Shown here: positions 17,436-24,935 of the stretch, piece by piece
Numbering within the stretch: the stretch's first letter is position 1
How the letters are laid out: each line of letters opens with the position of its first letter
Source of the DNA: Kitasatospora xanthocidica
GTDB lineage: Bacteria; Actinomycetota; Actinomycetes; Streptomycetales; Streptomycetaceae
Reading direction: 5' to 3'
Length of the DNA stretch: 50,534 bases
Assembly (NCBI RefSeq): GCF_014656195.1
Contig: NZ_BNBY01000023.1
Span: 81,341-131,874 of the forward strand
The notes under the pieces: generated by a model
Database searches by the model: none
What the model was told of the DNA's origin: nothing
The model's input: the letters and a program-made list of their open reading frames with translations, nothing else
Program-made: the position numbers and the translations under genes

Positions 17436-18044
17436 TCAGAGCCAGCCGCGCTCGTCCGCGACCCGCAGCGCCTCCGTACGGTTGCGGGTGCCGGTCTTGG
17501 CGATGGCCGAGGAGAAGTAGTTGCGGACCGTCCCCTCGGAGAGGTACAGCTTCGCGGCGATCTCGGCGACCCCGGCGCCCGGGCGGGAGGCGTTCAGCAC
17601 GTCGCGCTCGCGGGCGGTGAGCGGCGAGGTGCCTGCGGCCAGGGTGGCGGCGGCGAGCTCCGGGTCGACCACCCGCTCCCCGGCCGAGACCCGGCGGATC
17701 GCGTCGGCCAGCACCTCGGCGGGCGCGTCCTTGACCACGAAGCCGACCGCGCCGGCCTCCATGGCCCGGCGCAGGTAGCCGGCCCGCCCGAAGGTGGTGA
17801 GGATGACGACCCGGCACCGCGGCGCCCGCTGGGCCAGGACGGCGGCCGCCGCCAGGCCGTCCAGACCGGGCATCTCGATGTCGAGGAGGGCGACGTCCGG
17901 CCGGTGCTCGCGGGCCGCCTCCGCCACCTGGTCGCCGCGGCCGACGGCGGCGACCACCTCGAAGTCGTCCTCCAGGTCCAGCAGGGCGCACAGCGCGGTG
18001 CGCACCAGCTCCTGGTCCTCGGCGAGCAGCAGACGGATCGTCAT
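17436..18044 (-). CDS. NarL/FixJ-family response regulator
   Basis: 202 aa. Receiver domain with the acidic pair AEDQE, the phospho-acceptor Asp in VALLDIEMPG, Thr in ILTTFG and Lys in VVKDAPAEVLADAI. The C-terminal LuxR-type HTH contains SPLTARERDVLNASRPGAG, then AEIAAKLYLSEGTVRNYFSS. It overlaps the upstream kinase gene by 4 bp (ATGA), so the two are translationally coupled and form a pair. It belongs to the DesR-like group, which often controls membrane or ABC exporter genes. A palindrome before the operon (19758-19769) is a candidate binding site. Confidence 0.92.
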   Translation of the reverse strand: MTIRLLLAEDQELVRTALCALLDLEDDFEVVAAVGRGDQVAEAAREHRPDVALLDIEMPGLDGLAAAAVLAQRAPRCRVVILTTFGRAGYLRRAMEAGAVGFVVKDAPAEVLADAIRRVSAGERVVDPELAAATLAAGTSPLTARERDVLNASRPGAGVAEIAAKLYLSEGTVRNYFSSAIAKTGTRNRTEALRVADERGWL

Positions 18045-19222
18045 GGCGTCCCTTCGTGCGGAGAGTCGGGGCGACCGGACGGGACGGTCACCAGCAGCCG
18101 CCATCCGCGCGGGGCGAGCGGGCCCGCCTCGACCGTACCGCCCGCCGCCGCGACCCGTTCGCGCAGCCCGGTGAGGCCCTTGCCGCCGCCCCGGATGCCC
18201 CGGCCGCCTCGGGCACCGTGAGCGTCGGGTCCCGGACCGTCGGGTCCCGGGCCGTCGTCGCGGATCTCCACCGAGGTCGCGGTGAGCACCACCGAGCAGC
18301 GGTCGGCGCGGGCGTGCCGGACCGTGTTGGTGATGCCCTCGCGCAGCACCCAGCCGAACAGCTCGCGGTGGTCCGGCCCGACCGCGTCCGCCGCCGACGG
18401 CAGGTCGGCCACCACCCCGGCGGCGCGCAGCAGTTCGCGGGCTCGGGCGAGCTCCCCGGCCACGGTCACCTCGCGGTAGCCGGTGACGGCCGCACGCACA
18501 TCGGCCAGCGCCTGCCGGGAGAGCGACTCCACGGCCGCCATCTCGGCGACCGACCGGCCCGGGTCCCGGTCGGCCAGCCGCTGCGCCAGCCGGGACTTGA
18601 CGGTGATCGCGGTGAGGGAGTGGCCGAGCAGGTCGTGCAAGTCGCGGGCGATCCGGTCGCGTTCGGCCTCGGAGGCCAGCCGGGCCACCTCCGCCCGGGC
18701 GGCGACCAGCTCCCGGTTGGTGGCGGCGATCTCGGCGAAGGCGCGGCAGGTGAGCGCCGTGAACAGCAGCGCCAGCGCCTGGAACCCGCCCGGCCCGGAG
18801 TGCCAGGGGCGCACCGCCCAGGGCAGCAGGAAGGCGGCCAGCGCGGCCCCGGTCACCACCGTGCCGGCGTGCTCGCGCCACAGCACCGCGACCGCGGAGA
18901 CGACCACCGTGGCGAGGAAGAAGGCGTCCGCGTGGGCGAACGGCAGCGCGGCGAGGAACAGGACGGTCATCACCGTCAGCAGCGGCACGATCCAGGTCCG
19001 TCGGCCGCGCTCCAGGGCGACGGCGGTGAGCGCGTAGCAGAGGCAGAACGCGGTGACCACGGCGTACCCGGCGGCCGCCGCCGCCCCGTCGACGGTGCCG
19101 TTCACGGCGACGGCGGTGAGTGCCGGGAAGACCAGCATGCCGGCGCCCAGCAGCAGGCGCCGTCGGCCGTGCCCCCAGCGGTGGGCGGCGCCCGGCGTCG
19201 CCCCGCGGTCGAGGTCGGTCAC
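18041..19222 (-). CDS. DesK-type sensor histidine kinase
   Basis: 393 aa. About five membrane helices fill residues 25-165. A short coiled linker (NRELVAARAEVARLASEAERDRIA) leads to HisKA_3 with the phospho-His in RDLHDLLGHSLTAIT. The HATPase domain has REGITNTVRHA and GGGKGLTGLRERV. A Gly/Pro/Asp-rich insert (DDGPGPDGPGPDAHG) lies in the ATP lid. Stop and start codons overlap with the response regulator gene. The membrane-sensing architecture suggests detection of envelope state rather than an extracellular ligand domain. Confidence 0.92.
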   Translation of the reverse strand: MTDLDRGATPGAAHRWGHGRRRLLLGAGMLVFPALTAVAVNGTVDGAAAAAGYAVVTAFCLCYALTAVALERGRRTWIVPLLTVMTVLFLAALPFAHADAFFLATVVVSAVAVLWREHAGTVVTGAALAAFLLPWAVRPWHSGPGGFQALALLFTALTCRAFAEIAATNRELVAARAEVARLASEAERDRIARDLHDLLGHSLTAITVKSRLAQRLADRDPGRSVAEMAAVESLSRQALADVRAAVTGYREVTVAGELARARELLRAAGVVADLPSAADAVGPDHRELFGWVLREGITNTVRHARADRCSVVLTATSVEIRDDGPGPDGPGPDAHGARGGRGIRGGGKGLTGLRERVAAAGGTVEAGPLAPRGWRLLVTVPSGRPDSPHEGTP

Positions 19223-19238
19223 CCTCGCGTCCCTTCCC

Positions 19239-19697
19239 TCAGAGCCTGGCGAACAGGGTACGCAGCCGCCGCCCGTTGACCGGGACGGCCACTCCCAGCA
19301 GCGCGAGTCCGCACAGCCCTTGCTCGACCTTCATCCACACCGGGAAGACCCCCGGCAGGACGATGATCGTGGCGATCGCGGCGAGCATGACCGCCGAGAC
19401 GATCCGCAGCCGCCGGAACGCCCCCCGGGAGCCGCGGGCCGCACGGTCGGTGAGCAGCAGGGTCACGGCGGCGCTGATCACGACGATGGTGCCGCGGATC
19501 CAGACCGCCGGGGTGACGAGGGAGTGGTGGTCGCGGAGGACGAAGGCGGCCACCAGGGTGAGGACGCTGAGGCCGAGGTAGGCGAGGACGAACCGCCGTA
19601 CGGTGCGGAAGGCCCGCCGGGTGTCGCCGTGGAGCGGGCCGGCGGCTTCGGGGCCGGGGCCGGGGCCGGGACCGGTGCGGGTGTCGGTGGAGGTCAT
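19239..19697 (-). CDS. Small membrane protein of the two-component operon
   Basis: 152 aa. After a 40-residue Gly/Pro-rich cytoplasmic tail come four probable helices: FVLAYLGLSVLTLVAAFVL, AVWIRGTIVVISAAVTLLLT, IVSAVMLAAIATIIVLPGVF and GLCGLALLGVAVPV. The gene starts the operon and ends 16 bp before the kinase gene. This layout, a four-helix protein ahead of a DesK/DesR pair, suggests a membrane partner or the sensed target. GGAGGT lies just before the ATG. Function unknown. Confidence 0.75.
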   Translation of the reverse strand: MTSTDTRTGPGPGPGPEAAGPLHGDTRRAFRTVRRFVLAYLGLSVLTLVAAFVLRDHHSLVTPAVWIRGTIVVISAAVTLLLTDRAARGSRGAFRRLRIVSAVMLAAIATIIVLPGVFPVWMKVEQGLCGLALLGVAVPVNGRRLRTLFARL

Positions 19698-19757
19698 GCA
19701 CCCATCGTGGCCACGGGCCCGGTGCGCGGTGCAGTGTGCTCCCGCACCGACGCACCA

Positions 19758-19769
19758 TGACAATTGTCA
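19758..19769. promoter_or_regulatory. Perfect 12-bp palindrome upstream of two-component operon
   Basis: TGACAATTGTCA is fully self-complementary and AT-rich against its surroundings. It lies 60 bp before the first gene of the minus-strand membrane protein/kinase/regulator operon. It is a good candidate site for the operon's own response regulator. Confidence 0.4.
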
Positions 19770-19870
19770 GCGGGAGGGGCTGCGGCTCCTCGGGTTCGAA
19801 GACGAGCCCTAGATGTTCTGACCACGGAGGTTGGTGACGGGGTTCGCGGCCTGGTGATCTTGAAATGAGT

Positions 19871-19928
19871 GAGGGCCTTCTGGCTCGGTGTGGATTGCGA
19901 CATCTGCACCGACTTCAGAAAGGCCCTC
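19871..19928 (+). promoter_or_regulatory. Inverted repeat hiding the transposase ribosome site
   Basis: GAGGGCCTTCTG at 19871-19882 pairs with CAGAAAGGCCCTC at 19916-19928 (12 bp with one bulge, 33-nt loop). The right arm contains the GAAAGG ribosome site and abuts the transposase ATG at 19929. A transcript entering from outside the element would fold this stem and block translation, a protective device known from other insertion sequences. Confidence 0.45.
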
Positions 19929-20882
19929 ATGCCACACCGTAACGCACCGCTGACCGAGACCGGACGCCTGCGTCTGGCCCGCTGCGTGGTCGAGGACGGC
20001 TGGCCACTGCGCCGGGCCGCCGAACGCTTCCAGGTCTCGCCCACCACCGCGAAGCGCTGGGCAGACCGCTACCGCACGCTGGGCGAGGCCGGCATGAGCG
20101 ACCGCTCCAGCCGCCCCCACCGCAGTCCGCGCCGGCTGTCGGCCCGCACCGAGCGGCGGATCATCAAGGTCCGTGTGCTCCGCCGCTGGGGACCGGCCCG
20201 CATCGCCCACCTGCTCCGCCTGAACCCGGCCACCGTCCACCGGGTCCTGGTCCGCTACCGCCTCGCCCGCCTCTCGCACCTCGACCGCGCCACCGCACGC
20301 CCGGTGCGGCGCTACGAACGCGCCGCACCGGGCGATCTGGTCCACGTCGACATCAAGAAGCTCGGCAACATCCCCGACGGCGGCGGCCACCACGTCCTCG
20401 GCCGCCAGGCCGGCCGCAAGACCCGCTCGGGCGCCGGCTACAGCTACCTGCACAACGCCGTGGACGACCACTCCCGGCTGGCCTACAGCGAGATCCTGCC
20501 CGACGAGCGCAAGGAGACCGCCGCCGCGTTCTGGGCCCGGGCGAACGAGTTCTTCGCCCGGGCCGGGATCACGGTCCAGCGGGTGATGACCGACAACGGC
20601 TCCTGCTACCGCTCGCACCCGTGGCGTGATGCCCTCGCGGCCGAGGGCATCACGCACAAACGCACCCGGCCCTACCGGCCCCAGACCAACGGCAAGGTCG
20701 AACGCTTCAACCGCACCCTGCTCGACGAGTGGGCCTACGCCCGGCCCTACCGCACCGAGCAGGAACGCCGCGACGCCTTCCCCGACTGGCTCCACACCTA
20801 CAATCACCACCGCGGACACACCGCACTCGCAGGCAAGCCACCCGCCAGCCGCGTCCCCAACCTCACGGGTCAGAACACCTAG
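19929..20882 (+). CDS. IS481-family transposase
   Basis: 317 aa. An N-terminal HTH (VVEDGWPLRRAAERFQVSPT, then TTAKRWADRYRTLGEAGM) is followed by a DDE catalytic core: first Asp in GDLVHVDIKKLGNI, second Asp in QRVMTDNGSCYRS, Glu in PQTNGKVERFNRTL. These features and length are typical of IS481 transposases. The stop TAG is formed by the right-hand target duplication, a peculiarity known in this family. The frame is complete and all three catalytic residues are present. Confidence 0.95.
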   Translation: MPHRNAPLTETGRLRLARCVVEDGWPLRRAAERFQVSPTTAKRWADRYRTLGEAGMSDRSSRPHRSPRRLSARTERRIIKVRVLRRWGPARIAHLLRLNPATVHRVLVRYRLARLSHLDRATARPVRRYERAAPGDLVHVDIKKLGNIPDGGGHHVLGRQAGRKTRSGAGYSYLHNAVDDHSRLAYSEILPDERKETAAAFWARANEFFARAGITVQRVMTDNGSCYRSHPWRDALAAEGITHKRTRPYRPQTNGKVERFNRTLLDEWAYARPYRTEQERRDAFPDWLHTYNHHRGHTALAGKPPASRVPNLTGQNT

Positions 20883-21790
20883 ACCAGGCGCGTCACGGCC
20901 AGGGCCAGTGCGCGGTCGAGGGCCGCGTCGGCGTCGCACGGGACGTCGGGCCGGACGCCGGTGCCCTCCCAGTTGGTGCCCGAGACCGGGTTGACCGCGC
21001 GGGCGACGGGCACGCTGAGTTCCAGGTGCGGGTGCACCGTCCAGCCGTCCCGCGGGTGGGCGCCGCCGCGGGTGGCCTCCCCGACGACCTCGGCGCGCCC
21101 GAGCTGCTGCAGGTCGTAGGCGAGCTCCTCGGCGGCGGAGAAGGTGTTTCCGCTCGTCAGCACGTAGACCGGCTTGTCGGCGCCGAACCGGGCACCCGGT
21201 ACGTACGGGGGAGTCCAGGACTGCTCGGCCACCTCGCCCTGCCGCGAGACGAGGGTGTTGAGGTGGGTGCGGCCGTCGAGCAGGTAGCCGCAGACGAAGG
21301 CGACCGTGTCCGGGTCGCCGCCGGTGTTGCGGCGCAGGTCCAGGATGAGGGCGCGGGCGGGGGCCGCCAGGGAGAGCGCCGCGGCCAGCGGCTGCGCGGC
21401 CCAGTCCAGCGGGAACACCTTGGGTCCGATCTCCAGGACCGCGACGCCGCCGTCGAGGAGCTCCACGCGCGGAACGCCGCCCAGGGAGGAGTCGAAGTCC
21501 CGGCGCATCGCGGCGAGTACCGCCGCGCCGCGGTCCGGCGGCACGGGCACGGCGTGGTACTGAAGGGCCAGGTGCAGGTCGCCGTTGACGGACCGCAGGT
21601 CCGTGGTGACCGCGTCGGCCAACTCCTCGGCGGATTCGGTCCGGTAGGCGCCCTCGGCGTTCCGGCGCCGCAACAGGGCCGTCAGTTCCCGGGCGGTGTC
21701 GGGGAAGACGTAGTGCTCGCCGACCAGGTCGGCGATCGACTCGACGACGACGGCGGCGTCCAGCGCTGGTGGCGAAGTGGTGGAGGTCAT
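20879..21790 (-). CDS. S41-family peptidase
   Basis: 303 aa. An N-terminal helical domain (VVESIADLVGEHYVFPDTA) as in IRBP/tail-specific-protease relatives, then the peptidase domain: ALILDLRRNTGGDPDTV, and the catalytic Ser region VLTSGNTFSAAEELAYDLQQ followed by VVGEATRGGAHP. No signal peptide is seen, so it is probably cytoplasmic. Its TAG stop lies in the CTAG target site of the adjacent insertion sequence, and removing the element in silico restores the same stop, so the gene is not truncated. It is divergent from an ArsR gene and shares an operator with it. No ribosome site is seen upstream. Confidence 0.85.
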   Translation of the reverse strand: MTSTTSPPALDAAVVVESIADLVGEHYVFPDTARELTALLRRRNAEGAYRTESAEELADAVTTDLRSVNGDLHLALQYHAVPVPPDRGAAVLAAMRRDFDSSLGGVPRVELLDGGVAVLEIGPKVFPLDWAAQPLAAALSLAAPARALILDLRRNTGGDPDTVAFVCGYLLDGRTHLNTLVSRQGEVAEQSWTPPYVPGARFGADKPVYVLTSGNTFSAAEELAYDLQQLGRAEVVGEATRGGAHPRDGWTVHPHLELSVPVARAVNPVSGTNWEGTGVRPDVPCDADAALDRALALAVTRLV

Positions 21791-21823
21791 GGGAGGGAGT
21801 ACACCAGCGGGCTTGCCAGAGCG

Positions 21824-21844
21824 TCAAGCGTACTTAACGCTTGA
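21824..21844. promoter_or_regulatory. ArsR operator between peptidase and regulator genes
   Basis: Arms TCAAGCGT (21824-21831) and ACGCTTGA (21837-21844) are a perfect 8-bp inverted repeat with a 5-bp spacer. The right arm ends 4 bp before the regulator's GTG, and the left arm is 33 bp before the divergent peptidase start. This position fits repression of both genes by the ArsR protein. Confidence 0.6.
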
Positions 21845-21848
21845 TCTG

Positions 21849-22355
21849 GTGAGCCATCAATCAGACGAAGACGTCCAGCGGATCAGCACGCCTCAGCAGC
21901 ACACCGCACTCGCCCACCCCGTGCGCCAGCGCCTGCTCTTCGCCCTGAGCGGCCGGCCGTCGACGATCAGCCGGCTCGCCGCGCAGCTGGGGGTGAACAA
22001 GGGCAGCGTCTCCCACCACCTCAGGGTGTTGTGCGAGGCGGGGCTGGTCCAGGACGCGGGAACGCGGCAGGTGCGCGGCGGTACCGAGAAGTACTACCGG
22101 CGGACCGCCGAGCGGCTCCTCGTCGCCGAACCGCAGGCCGAGGGCACGGCCGCGCTGTTCGGCGCGGTCGCCCAGGAGCTGGACCGCTCGCCCGCCGACC
22201 ACCTTCTGACGCTTCGTCACATCAGGCTCAGCCCGGCCAAGGCGGCGCGGCTGGCCGAGGCGCTGGCCGCACTGGTCGACGAGACGGAGGAGGATCCGGA
22301 GGGCGAGCCGGTGTACGGGCTTCTGGTGACGCTCTATCAGCAGGCCGGTGTGTAG
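21849..22355 (+). CDS. ArsR/HTH_20-family transcriptional regulator
   Basis: 168 aa from GTG, probably leaderless because the operator abuts the start. The winged helix lies at residues ~15-85: TALAHPVRQRLLFALSGRPS, TISRLAAQLGVNKGSVSHHL, RVLCEAGLVQDAGTRQVRGG. The Cys residues that sense metals in classical ArsR proteins are absent; the single Cys is in VLCEAG. It is divergent from the S41 peptidase gene, which is its probable target. The ligand is not apparent. Confidence 0.88.
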   Translation: MSHQSDEDVQRISTPQQHTALAHPVRQRLLFALSGRPSTISRLAAQLGVNKGSVSHHLRVLCEAGLVQDAGTRQVRGGTEKYYRRTAERLLVAEPQAEGTAALFGAVAQELDRSPADHLLTLRHIRLSPAKAARLAEALAALVDETEEDPEGEPVYGLLVTLYQQAGV

Positions 22356-22883
22356 GGCCTGTTCGCCGGAGATCGTGTCGCGGTACGACCGGCGACACGC
22401 ACCGCCCCCGGCGTGAACGTTCGCTTGACGTTCCGCGGCCCGGATCGGCTCCGCGGCGCGGCGGCCGGCCCGATGGGTGCTCCGGTGGGTGCTCCCGGTG
22501 GGTGCGCTCGGTGGTGCTCCCAGTGGCGGCCGGGCCGGGGGTCCGGGCCGGGGTCCGGGTCCGATGTGCGGACTCTATCCCAGACGACACATCTTGAACG
22601 CGCGGGGCTCCTGGGTGGCCAGGTAGCGCCCGGCGCCCCGGTGCGGTGCCTCGACGGTGCCAGGTGGGCTGTCCTGCGGATGGTCGTCGTCACCGAATGT
22701 TTCCCGGCGGTTTCGTTGCGTGCTCATGACGCCCGGATCTGTGATGTCTGTGTTCAGGAAGATAACGAAAAGGCCCCACGTCATCTCGTCTTGGATTTAC
22801 TTCTTGACTCCATTCGGCATGTGCGGGTTGACTCCCTCACACCCCGCCGCACCGTCGCGGCGACGTCAGGGAGGCACCCCCAC
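22356..22883. other. Regulatory gap before xylose-type ABC operon
   Basis: About 530 bp without a convincing gene. The left half has a GGTGCTCC-rich imperfect repeat (22474-22521). The right half (22745-22840) is AT-richer and carries two TTGACTCC direct repeats (22804-22811, 22828-22835), spaced 24 bp. This is the likely promoter/operator zone for the transporter operon. No repressor gene such as xylR is adjacent. Confidence 0.4.
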
Positions 22884-23978
22884 ATGAACGCAATGATGCG
22901 TCGCGCCGTTATCGCCACTGCGGCCGTCTCGATGGCTCTGTCCATGGCCGCCTGCGGCAAGGCCGGCAGCGACAAGAAGGACTCCGCCGCCTCCGGCGAC
23001 AACAAGTCCATCGGTCTGCTGCTGCCCGAGAACGCGTCCTCGACCCGCTACGAGTCCTTCGACCGCCCGTTCATCGAGGCCAAGGTCAAGGCGCTGTGCG
23101 CGGACTGCAAGGTGCTGTACAACAACGCCGAGGGCAGCGCGTCCAAGCAGAAGCAGCAGTTCGACACCCTGATCGCCCAGGGCGTGAAGGTGATCGTGCT
23201 GGACGCCTTCGACGCCACCTCCACCCAGGCCTGGGTCAAGGAGGCCGCCGACAAGGGCGTCAAGGTCGTGGCCTACGACCGCCTGGCCACCGGCCCGGTC
23301 GCCGCCTACGTCTCCTTCGACAACGAGAAGGTCGGCGAGCTCCAGGGCCAGGCCCTGGTCGACGCCCTCGCGGGCAAGGCCGCCGACGCCAACGTCGTCA
23401 TGATCAACGGTGACTCCGCGGACCCGAACGCCGGCCAGTTCAAGGCCGGAGCGCACAAGGTCCTCGACGGCAAGGTGAAGAAGGTCGTCTACGAGCAGTC
23501 CGGTGAGTGGAAGCCCACCGTCGCCGGCCAGAAGATCGGCGCCGCGATCACCGAGCTCGGCAAGGACGGCTTCCAGGCCGTGTACTCCGCCAACGACGGC
23601 ATGGCGGGCGCGATCATCACCCAGCTCCAGGGCGCGGGCATCAAGGTCCCGGTCGGCGGTCAGGACGCCGGCCTCGACGCGATCCAGCGCATCGTCAACG
23701 GCGACCAGGCCTACACGATCTACAAGGCCTACCGCCCGCTCGCCGACAACGCCGCCGAGCTGGCCGTCGCGCTGCTCCAGGGCAAGGACGTCAAGTCCGT
23801 GGCCACCGCGAGCGTCGACAGCGCCACCGACAAGGGCATCCCGGCCAAGCTGCTCGACCCCAAGGTCGTCACCAAGGCCAACATCAACGACACCGTGATC
23901 GCCGACGGCCTCTACAAGGCCGCCGACATCTGCACCGCGGACTACGCCGCCGCCTGCGCCACCGCCGGCCTGAAGTAG
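22884..23978 (+). CDS. xylF: Xylose-type sugar ABC transporter, substrate-binding lipoprotein
   Basis: 364 aa. A signal peptide with lipobox MAAC (Cys about residue 31) marks a lipoprotein. The periplasmic-binding-protein type I domain has IGLLLPENASSTRYESFDRP, VIVLDAFDATSTQAWVKEA, VKVVAYDRLATGPVAAYVSF and VPVGGQDAGLDAIQRIVNGDQ, matching the XylF/ChvE group. It captures a pentose or related sugar outside the membrane for the permease and ATPase encoded next. GGAGG lies 9 nt before ATG. A strong hairpin right after the stop probably raises its dose relative to the membrane parts. The actual sugar is inferred from the family only. Confidence 0.88.
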   Translation: MNAMMRRAVIATAAVSMALSMAACGKAGSDKKDSAASGDNKSIGLLLPENASSTRYESFDRPFIEAKVKALCADCKVLYNNAEGSASKQKQQFDTLIAQGVKVIVLDAFDATSTQAWVKEAADKGVKVVAYDRLATGPVAAYVSFDNEKVGELQGQALVDALAGKAADANVVMINGDSADPNAGQFKAGAHKVLDGKVKKVVYEQSGEWKPTVAGQKIGAAITELGKDGFQAVYSANDGMAGAIITQLQGAGIKVPVGGQDAGLDAIQRIVNGDQAYTIYKAYRPLADNAAELAVALLQGKDVKSVATASVDSATDKGIPAKLLDPKVVTKANINDTVIADGLYKAADICTADYAAACATAGLK

Positions 23979-23986
23979 CACCGTCC

Positions 23987-24022
23987 GGGCGGAGCTCCCC
24001 CTCACCCCGGGGAGCACCGCCC
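23987..24022 (+). terminator. Intra-operon hairpin after the binding-protein gene
   Basis: Arms 23987-24000 (GGGCGGAGCTCCCC) and 24009-24022 pair over 14 bp with one mismatch and an 8-nt loop, starting 9 bp after the xylF stop. Such stems stabilise the upstream message or partly stop transcription, giving more binding protein than transporter. Confidence 0.5.
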
Positions 24023-24146
24023 GCACCGCGCGGCGGGCCACGCCCCGCCCCGGCACCCCCTTTTCGACGTTCACCCGCCCGCCCGCACGGCGCGCGGGCC
24101 ACCCCGGCCGCCCACCCACCGTCACGGCGAGCGCGGGAAGAAGGAG

Positions 24147-24935
24147 ATGGTTCACGTGACAGGCGCACCCGTACTGGCGTTGCGCGGGGTCTCCAAGCGC
24201 TTCGGCGCCGTCCAGGCACTGACCGACGTGCACCTGGAGGTACACGCCGGCGAGGTGGTGGCCCTGGTGGGCGACAACGGCGCCGGAAAGTCCACGCTGG
24301 TGAAGACCATCGCCGGAGTGCACCCGATCGACGAGGGAACGATCGAGTGGGAGGGGCAGTCGGTCACCATCGGCCGGCCGCACGACGCCCAGGCGCTCGG
24401 CGTCGCCACCGTCTACCAGGACCTCGCGCTCTGCGACAACCTCGACGTGGTCGGCAACCTCTTCCTCGGCCGCGAGCTGAGGCGCTTCGGCACGCTCGAC
24501 GAGGTCGCCATGGAGAAGCGCGCCCGGGAACTGCTCGACACCCTCTCCATCCGCATCCCGAGCGTGCGCATCCCGATCGCCGCGCTGTCCGGCGGCCAGC
24601 GCCAGGTGGTCGCCATCGCCCGCGCCCTGGTCGGCGACCCCAAGATCGTCATCCTGGACGAGCCCACCGCCGCGCTCGGCGTCGAGCAGACCGCCCAGGT
24701 CCTCGACCTGGTCGAGCGGCTGCGCGACCGCGGCCTCGGCGTGATCCTGATCAGCCACAACATGGCCGACGTCAAGGCCGTCGCCGACACCGTCGCGGTC
24801 CTGCGCCTGGGCCGCAACAACGGCGTCTTCGAGGTGGCGAACACCTCGCACGAGGAGATCATCTCCGCCATCACCGGCGCCACCGAGAACGCCGTCACCC
24901 GGCGCCAGGCCCGACTCGCGGAGGACGCGAAGTGA
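24147..24935 (+). CDS. xylG: Sugar ABC transporter ATP-binding protein (single-domain)
   Basis: 262 aa. Walker A GDNGAGKSTLVKTIAG (about residues 42-57), signature LSGGQRQVVAIARAL, Walker B KIVILDEPTAALG and the switch His in LISHNMADV. Most XylG/RbsA-type ATPases are about 500 aa with two fused nucleotide-binding domains; this one has only one, as seen in many actinobacterial sugar importers, and probably works as a homodimer. Its TGA overlaps the permease GTG. AAGAAGGAGA precedes the start. Confidence 0.9.
   Translation: MVHVTGAPVLALRGVSKRFGAVQALTDVHLEVHAGEVVALVGDNGAGKSTLVKTIAGVHPIDEGTIEWEGQSVTIGRPHDAQALGVATVYQDLALCDNLDVVGNLFLGRELRRFGTLDEVAMEKRARELLDTLSIRIPSVRIPIAALSGGQRQVVAIARALVGDPKIVILDEPTAALGVEQTAQVLDLVERLRDRGLGVILISHNMADVKAVADTVAVLRLGRNNGVFEVANTSHEEIISAITGATENAVTRRQARLAEDAK

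Larger units (their letters stand above)
19809..20882 (+). mobile_element. IS481-family insertion sequence with CTAG target duplication
   Basis: The element proper is 19813-20878. Both ends are flanked by CTAG (19809-19812 and 20879-20882), the known target preference of IS481. The terminal inverted repeats match over about 30 bp: both begin with TGTTCTGACC, then three differences, then GAGGTTGG. One complete transposase gene is inside. The right-hand CTAG supplies the transposase stop codon TAG and also the TAG stop of the convergent S41 peptidase gene. Intact ends, target duplication and open frame indicate a recent, possibly active copy. Confidence 0.92.

Noticed and set aside
20879..21790. 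S41 peptidase as a pseudogene truncated by the insertion sequence
   Set aside because: Removing the element and one CTAG leaves the same TAG stop, so the protein end is native.
22575..22784. 69-aa minus-strand gene upstream of the sugar operon
   Set aside because: No ribosome site, no recognisable domain, and it would cover the promoter zone of the sugar operon.
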